Origin: Ferrimonas sediminum
GTDB taxonomy: Bacteria > Pseudomonadota > Gammaproteobacteria > Enterobacterales > Shewanellaceae
DNA length: 64,000 nucleotides
NCBI RefSeq assembly: GCF_900100175.1
Contig: NZ_FNEM01000001.1
Location: 434,001 to 498,000 of the forward strand
Reading direction: 5' to 3'
This document shows, in pieces, positions 61,163 through 64,000 of the stretch. The translations under genes and the position numbers were made by a program. Position 1 is the stretch's first letter. Each line of letters opens with the position of its first letter. Under the pieces are notes generated by a model. The model searched no databases, had not been told where the DNA came from, and was given only the letters and a program-made list of their open reading frames with translations.

Positions 61163-61375
61163 ATGGCCGTGGATAAAGAGGTTTTAAATCAATCTATTAG
61201 GCGTTTTTTGAAGGAGGTGGGCATCAAGTCCCATCAACAACTGGAGCAGCAGGTGCTGGCCGCGGTGGAGGCAGGCCTCACATCGGAGAGCATTGAGGTG
61301 TCGATGACGTTGACGCTACCGTCTCTGAATCACACCACCACCATCAGCGGTCGGCTGGCGTTGCGGGATCAGTAA
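61163..61375 (+). CDS. DUF6494 family small protein
   Basis: The 70-residue protein (MAVDKEVLNQSIRRFLKEVG, LEQQVLAAVEAG and a two-strand end VSMTLTLPSLNHTTTISGRLAL) matches the DUF6494 pattern. It has no signal or membrane segment and should be cytosolic. Gaaaggaac lies before the ATG. Function unknown. Its 3' end overlaps the convergent dehydrogenase gene by seven bases. Confidence 0.78.
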   Translation: MAVDKEVLNQSIRRFLKEVGIKSHQQLEQQVLAAVEAGLTSESIEVSMTLTLPSLNHTTTISGRLALRDQ

Positions 61376-62280
61376 CCCCGTTGCCACTGGAATTGGTGTT
61401 GCAGCGGCCGACCGTCGATAAAGCGATGATAGTTGTCGATGACCTGATCGCAGACCTGCTCCGGTTGGCTGACGGCAGCGACATGGGGCGTCACGGTGAC
61501 GGCCGGGTGGTGCCAGAACGGGTGCCCGGCCGGCAAGGGTTCCTGTTTGAACACGTCCAGAAAAGCATGCGCGATGTGGCCAGCATTGAGCGCCTGCAGC
61601 AGCGCTTGTTCGTCAATGGCACTGCCACGTCCGACATTGAACAGCAGGCAGGCTGGCGGCAGCTGTTGCAGCACTGATGCATCGATAAGACCCCGGGTCT
61701 CGGCGGTGTCGGGCAGTACGCTCACCAAAACCTGAGCCCGGCTCAGGGTGGCGCTGGCCTCCTCAAACCGGCAGACGGCATCAAACTCTGTCCTGGCTTC
61801 GCCGCTGCGGCTGACCCCCAGCACCGTCATGCCAAAGGCGCGGGCGACGGTGGCGATGTGCCGGGCGATGTCGCCGGTGCCCAGGGTGACCAGGGTGGTG
61901 CCCGCCAGGCTGGTGTAGGGATGGGGCTGCCATTGCTGGTGCCGTTGTTGCCGGGCCAGCTGAGGCAGGTGCCGTAGGTGGCTGAGCAGGTGGCCAAACA
62001 CGTATTCACTCATCAGCGGGCCGAACAGGCGGCGGATGTGAGTGAGGCTGTAATTCCGGGGCAAGCCCGGAGTCAGCAGGGCGTTAACGCCGGCATAGGT
62101 GCTGGCCAGCCAGGCGGGTGGCGGTGAGTGGGCCAGTTGCCGAGCGGCCAGCTCGGGATCCGCTAACCAGATGTCGGCGTGTTCCACCTTGTTGGTAAAG
62201 GTCACTCCCGGGAGGTGAGCATTCACTAACAGTTGATGGTAACGATCGTTCTGATTGGTGAGCAGTGCCAATGACGGCAT
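61369..62280 (-). CDS. D-2-hydroxyacid dehydrogenase (GhrA-like)
   Basis: The 303-residue protein is an NAD(P)-dependent D-isomer-specific dehydrogenase of the glyoxylate/hydroxypyruvate reductase A type. The Rossmann motif is TLVTLGTGDIARHIATVARAFGM; the catalytic Arg is in NVGRGSAIDEQALL, the Glu-region in FKQEPLPAGHPFW, and the His in VTPHVAAVS. It should reduce glyoxylate, hydroxypyruvate or related 2-oxoacids; substrate not certain. The glycerophosphodiesterase gene lies 22 bases upstream on the same strand. Confidence 0.88.
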   Translation of the reverse strand: MPSLALLTNQNDRYHQLLVNAHLPGVTFTNKVEHADIWLADPELAARQLAHSPPPAWLASTYAGVNALLTPGLPRNYSLTHIRRLFGPLMSEYVFGHLLSHLRHLPQLARQQRHQQWQPHPYTSLAGTTLVTLGTGDIARHIATVARAFGMTVLGVSRSGEARTEFDAVCRFEEASATLSRAQVLVSVLPDTAETRGLIDASVLQQLPPACLLFNVGRGSAIDEQALLQALNAGHIAHAFLDVFKQEPLPAGHPFWHHPAVTVTPHVAAVSQPEQVCDQVIDNYHRFIDGRPLQHQFQWQRGY

Positions 62281-62302
62281 AGTAGCGGACTCCTCGGTTC
62301 GG

Positions 62303-63025
62303 TCAGGACCAGACGTGTCCCGGTGCGATGGTGTGTGAGCCCAGGGTGGCCCGGGCCTGGTCCGGCAGGTTGGAGAACACCCCGTCTACCCCCTGTCGCT
62401 GCAGTTCCAGCATATCTTCCGGTTCGTCGACGGTATAGACAAACACCTTCAGGCCCCGGCGTTTGGCATCGGCAATGAACTCGGGCTCGGCGAAATTGAC
62501 GTCGATGTGCACCGAATAGGCGCCCAACTCCTCGGCAAAGCGGGCATAGTCCAGGGGGCAACTGGCGGTCAGGGCACCGATCTTCAGATCCGGTTGCAGC
62601 TGCTTCAGACGCATCAACTTGGGGTGGTTGAAGGAGGAGATCAGAAACTGCTGTGGTTGATACCCCAGCTGCAACTGAGCCTGGGACAGCAGTTCAATCA
62701 GGGGTTGATTGGTGTTGCGGCCTTTGAGTTCAATATTGAGATCGCAACGGCCATCGATGCACTCCAGCACTTGCCACAACGTCGGAACCCGCTGTCCCTG
62801 ACCGGCATCCAGGTTGGCAAGCGCCGCCAGGGTGGAGTGGTGCACCAGTCCATGGCCATCGGTGTGGCGCTGCAACCAGCGATCATGAATCACCACCAAC
62901 TGGTCTTCCACCCGGTGGACATCGAGTTCGATGGCACTGGCACCCAGCTCGAGGGCCTTCTCCATCGCCGCCAGGGTATTTTCCGGTGCCAGTCCACTGG
63001 CGCCACGGTGTGCAATGATGAGCAT
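62303..63025 (-). CDS. Glycerophosphodiester phosphodiesterase (cytosolic, UgpQ-like)
   Basis: The enzyme splits glycerophosphodiesters into glycerol 3-phosphate and an alcohol. The 240-residue protein has the GDPD motifs at the start (MLIIAHRGASGLAPENTL with His6), IELDVHRVEDQLVVIHD and NIELKGRN for metal binding, plus FVYTVDEPEDM. No signal peptide, so it is the cytosolic UgpQ type. It lies 21 bases downstream of the MscS-type channel gene. Confidence 0.93.
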   Translation of the reverse strand: MLIIAHRGASGLAPENTLAAMEKALELGASAIELDVHRVEDQLVVIHDRWLQRHTDGHGLVHHSTLAALANLDAGQGQRVPTLWQVLECIDGRCDLNIELKGRNTNQPLIELLSQAQLQLGYQPQQFLISSFNHPKLMRLKQLQPDLKIGALTASCPLDYARFAEELGAYSVHIDVNFAEPEFIADAKRRGLKVFVYTVDEPEDMLELQRQGVDGVFSNLPDQARATLGSHTIAPGHVWS

Positions 63026-63046
63026 AATCGGTCCTTGCAGACGAAG

Positions 63047-64000
63047 TTATCGAATCAGGTTGCCACTGCTGTCGACCATTTCGGCCTTACTTTTCAGTTG
63101 AATCTCCATCTGAGGGTAAGCCATATCCACCTTGGATTCACGGAACTTCTTGATGATCAACTGATGCAGTCGATGGCGCAGCGGCCAGCGTTTGCCCATC
63201 TCATCGGTATAGACTCGAATCTCGTAGTCCTGAGTGTGGGAGCCAAAGCCGGCGAAATAGATCTCCGGTTCCGGTTGTGTCAGGGCATGGGGGGTCTCTT
63301 TAACGGCCTGGTGCAGCAGGGCTTCCACCAGGGCCGGATCGCTGTCGCGCGAGACGCCCACCTTGATGGTGACCCGGGTAATGGCATCGGACAGGGACCA
63401 GTTGATCAGCTGTTCGGTAATGAACGCCTTGTTGGGAACAATGATCTCTTTGCAGTCCCAGTCGACGATGGTGGTGGCCCGGGTCTGAATCTTGGAAACG
63501 TTGCCGGTCAGATCGCGAATGGTGACGGTATCGCCAATGCGAATCGGCTTTTCAAACAGGATGATCAGACCGGAGATGAAGTTGGCGAAGATCTCCTGCA
63601 GGCCGAAGCCCAGACCCACCGACAACGCCGCCACCAGCCACTGCAGCTTGCTCCACGCCAGCCCCAGGGTGGAGAAGGCGGAGATGGTGCCGATCAGCAA
63701 CACCATATAGCGACTGATGGTGGTGATGGCAAACCCGGTGCCGGGAGACAGCTCCAGCCGCTGCAGGATCACCAGTTCCAGCATGCCGGGCAGGTTGCGG
63801 GCGGTCATCAGGGTGAAGCCCAGTATCAGGCCGCCGGCCAGTATCGACCTCAGGGTGATGGGCACCGCCTGTTCGATGCCGCCGATCACCTCATTGCTGG
63901 TCCACAGCACAATGCCGTCGAGTGAGGTAAACACCGCCGGGTGAGTCTGGCTCCAGACCCCCAGCAGGGTCAGGATAAAGGCCAGAATCATCAGCGAGCG
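63047..64000 (-). CDS. Mechanosensitive channel, MscS family (MscK/MscM type), C-terminal part
   Basis: The reading frame continues past the right edge of the window, so only the C-terminal 317 residues are seen. They contain membrane helices, the pore-lining Gly/Ala helix (LQWLVAALSVGLGFGLQEIFANFISGLIILFE), the beta domain (RIGDTVTIRDLTGNVSKIQTRATTIVDWD) and the alpha/beta C-terminal domain (VGVSRDSDPALVEALLHQAV). The presence of helices further upstream suggests a large MscK/YjeP-type channel. It releases solutes on osmotic down-shock. Confidence 0.9.
   Translation of the reverse strand, partial: RSLMILAFILTLLGVWSQTHPAVFTSLDGIVLWTSNEVIGGIEQAVPITLRSILAGGLILGFTLMTARNLPGMLELVILQRLELSPGTGFAITTISRYMVLLIGTISAFSTLGLAWSKLQWLVAALSVGLGFGLQEIFANFISGLIILFEKPIRIGDTVTIRDLTGNVSKIQTRATTIVDWDCKEIIVPNKAFITEQLINWSLSDAITRVTIKVGVSRDSDPALVEALLHQAVKETPHALTQPEPEIYFAGFGSHTQDYEIRVYTDEMGKRWPLRHRLHQLIIKKFRESKVDMAYPQMEIQLKSKAEMVDSSGNLIR

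Noticed and set aside
62507-63925. A 472-codon open frame antisense to the glycerophosphodiesterase and MscS-type genes
   Set aside because: It spans two clear family genes and their junction; Gln/Gly/His-rich shadow sequence without motifs.

Overview
The window looks like a chromosomal stretch of a marine, metal-reducing gammaproteobacterium of the Shewanella/Ferrimonas type. The evidence is the C-terminal half of an OmcA/MtrC-type outer-surface multihaem cytochrome at the left edge, a second multihaem locus with a split-Soret-type cytochrome near 48 kb, an SO_0444-type metal permease, an arsEFG-like arsenical operon and the EpmA/EpmB/EF-P system. Coding DNA is GC-rich by eye, which suits Ferrimonas better than Shewanella. 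This placement is inference; no rRNA or tRNA gene was found to test it.

Layout. 0-6 kb: cytochrome end, ToxR/CadC-like membrane regulator, DUF2960-cvfB, cytochrome b561-YceI, a minimal M9-type metalloprotease. 6-9 kb: purHD. 9.4-11 kb: zntR with a Cu/Zn-type permease carrying a five-fold 13-residue Cys-Cys repeat. 11-15 kb: small secreted protein, about 1 kb of non-coding DNA, DcaP-like porin, general porin. 15-19 kb: tcdA, an outer-membrane-like protein, csdA-csdE. 19-21.5 kb: N-terminal-nucleophile acylase lipoprotein. 21.7-24.5 kb: arsR-arsE-arsF-arsG-arsP-like operon with a probable operator. 24.4-32 kb: yjjX, TauE/SafE permease, serine uptake and deamination (sdaC-sdaA), GGDEF/EAL protein. 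32-37.6 kb: small Cys-rich membrane protein, dicarboxylate/amino acid symporter, aroQ-accB-accC, arfB, DUF2057. 38-44.8 kb: patatin-like protein, Fur-box DUF2061 gene, Lon-N-like protein, lipoprotein, dsbD, fxsA, MATE pump. 45-47.5 kb: groESL behind a heat-shock promoter, then two coupled small genes. 47.6-51.3 kb: an AT-richer accessory-looking patch with the split-Soret-type cytochrome, a lipoprotein, a LysR regulator and a broken reading frame. 51.3-64 kb: DUF3016, TraB/GumN, hydrolase, epmB/efp/lipoprotein/epmA, a zinc-uptake operon lacking its ATPase, Fur-box bfd-bfr, DUF6494, 2-hydroxyacid dehydrogenase, glycerophosphodiesterase, and a mechanosensitive channel running off the right edge.

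How genes work together. Several groups handle metals: ZntR/permease (Zn/Cu efflux), ArsR-E-F-G-P (organoarsenicals), the zinc operon at 57-60 kb (uptake), and two Fur boxes (DUF2061; bfd-bfr iron storage). Two cytochrome loci point to respiratory electron transfer. The most unusual items are the split-Soret-type cytochrome with a Tat-like leader and its partner lipoprotein, and the precise Cys-Cys repeat of the zntR-linked permease. Everything here was read by eye; no similarity search was run, so family names are recognition calls.
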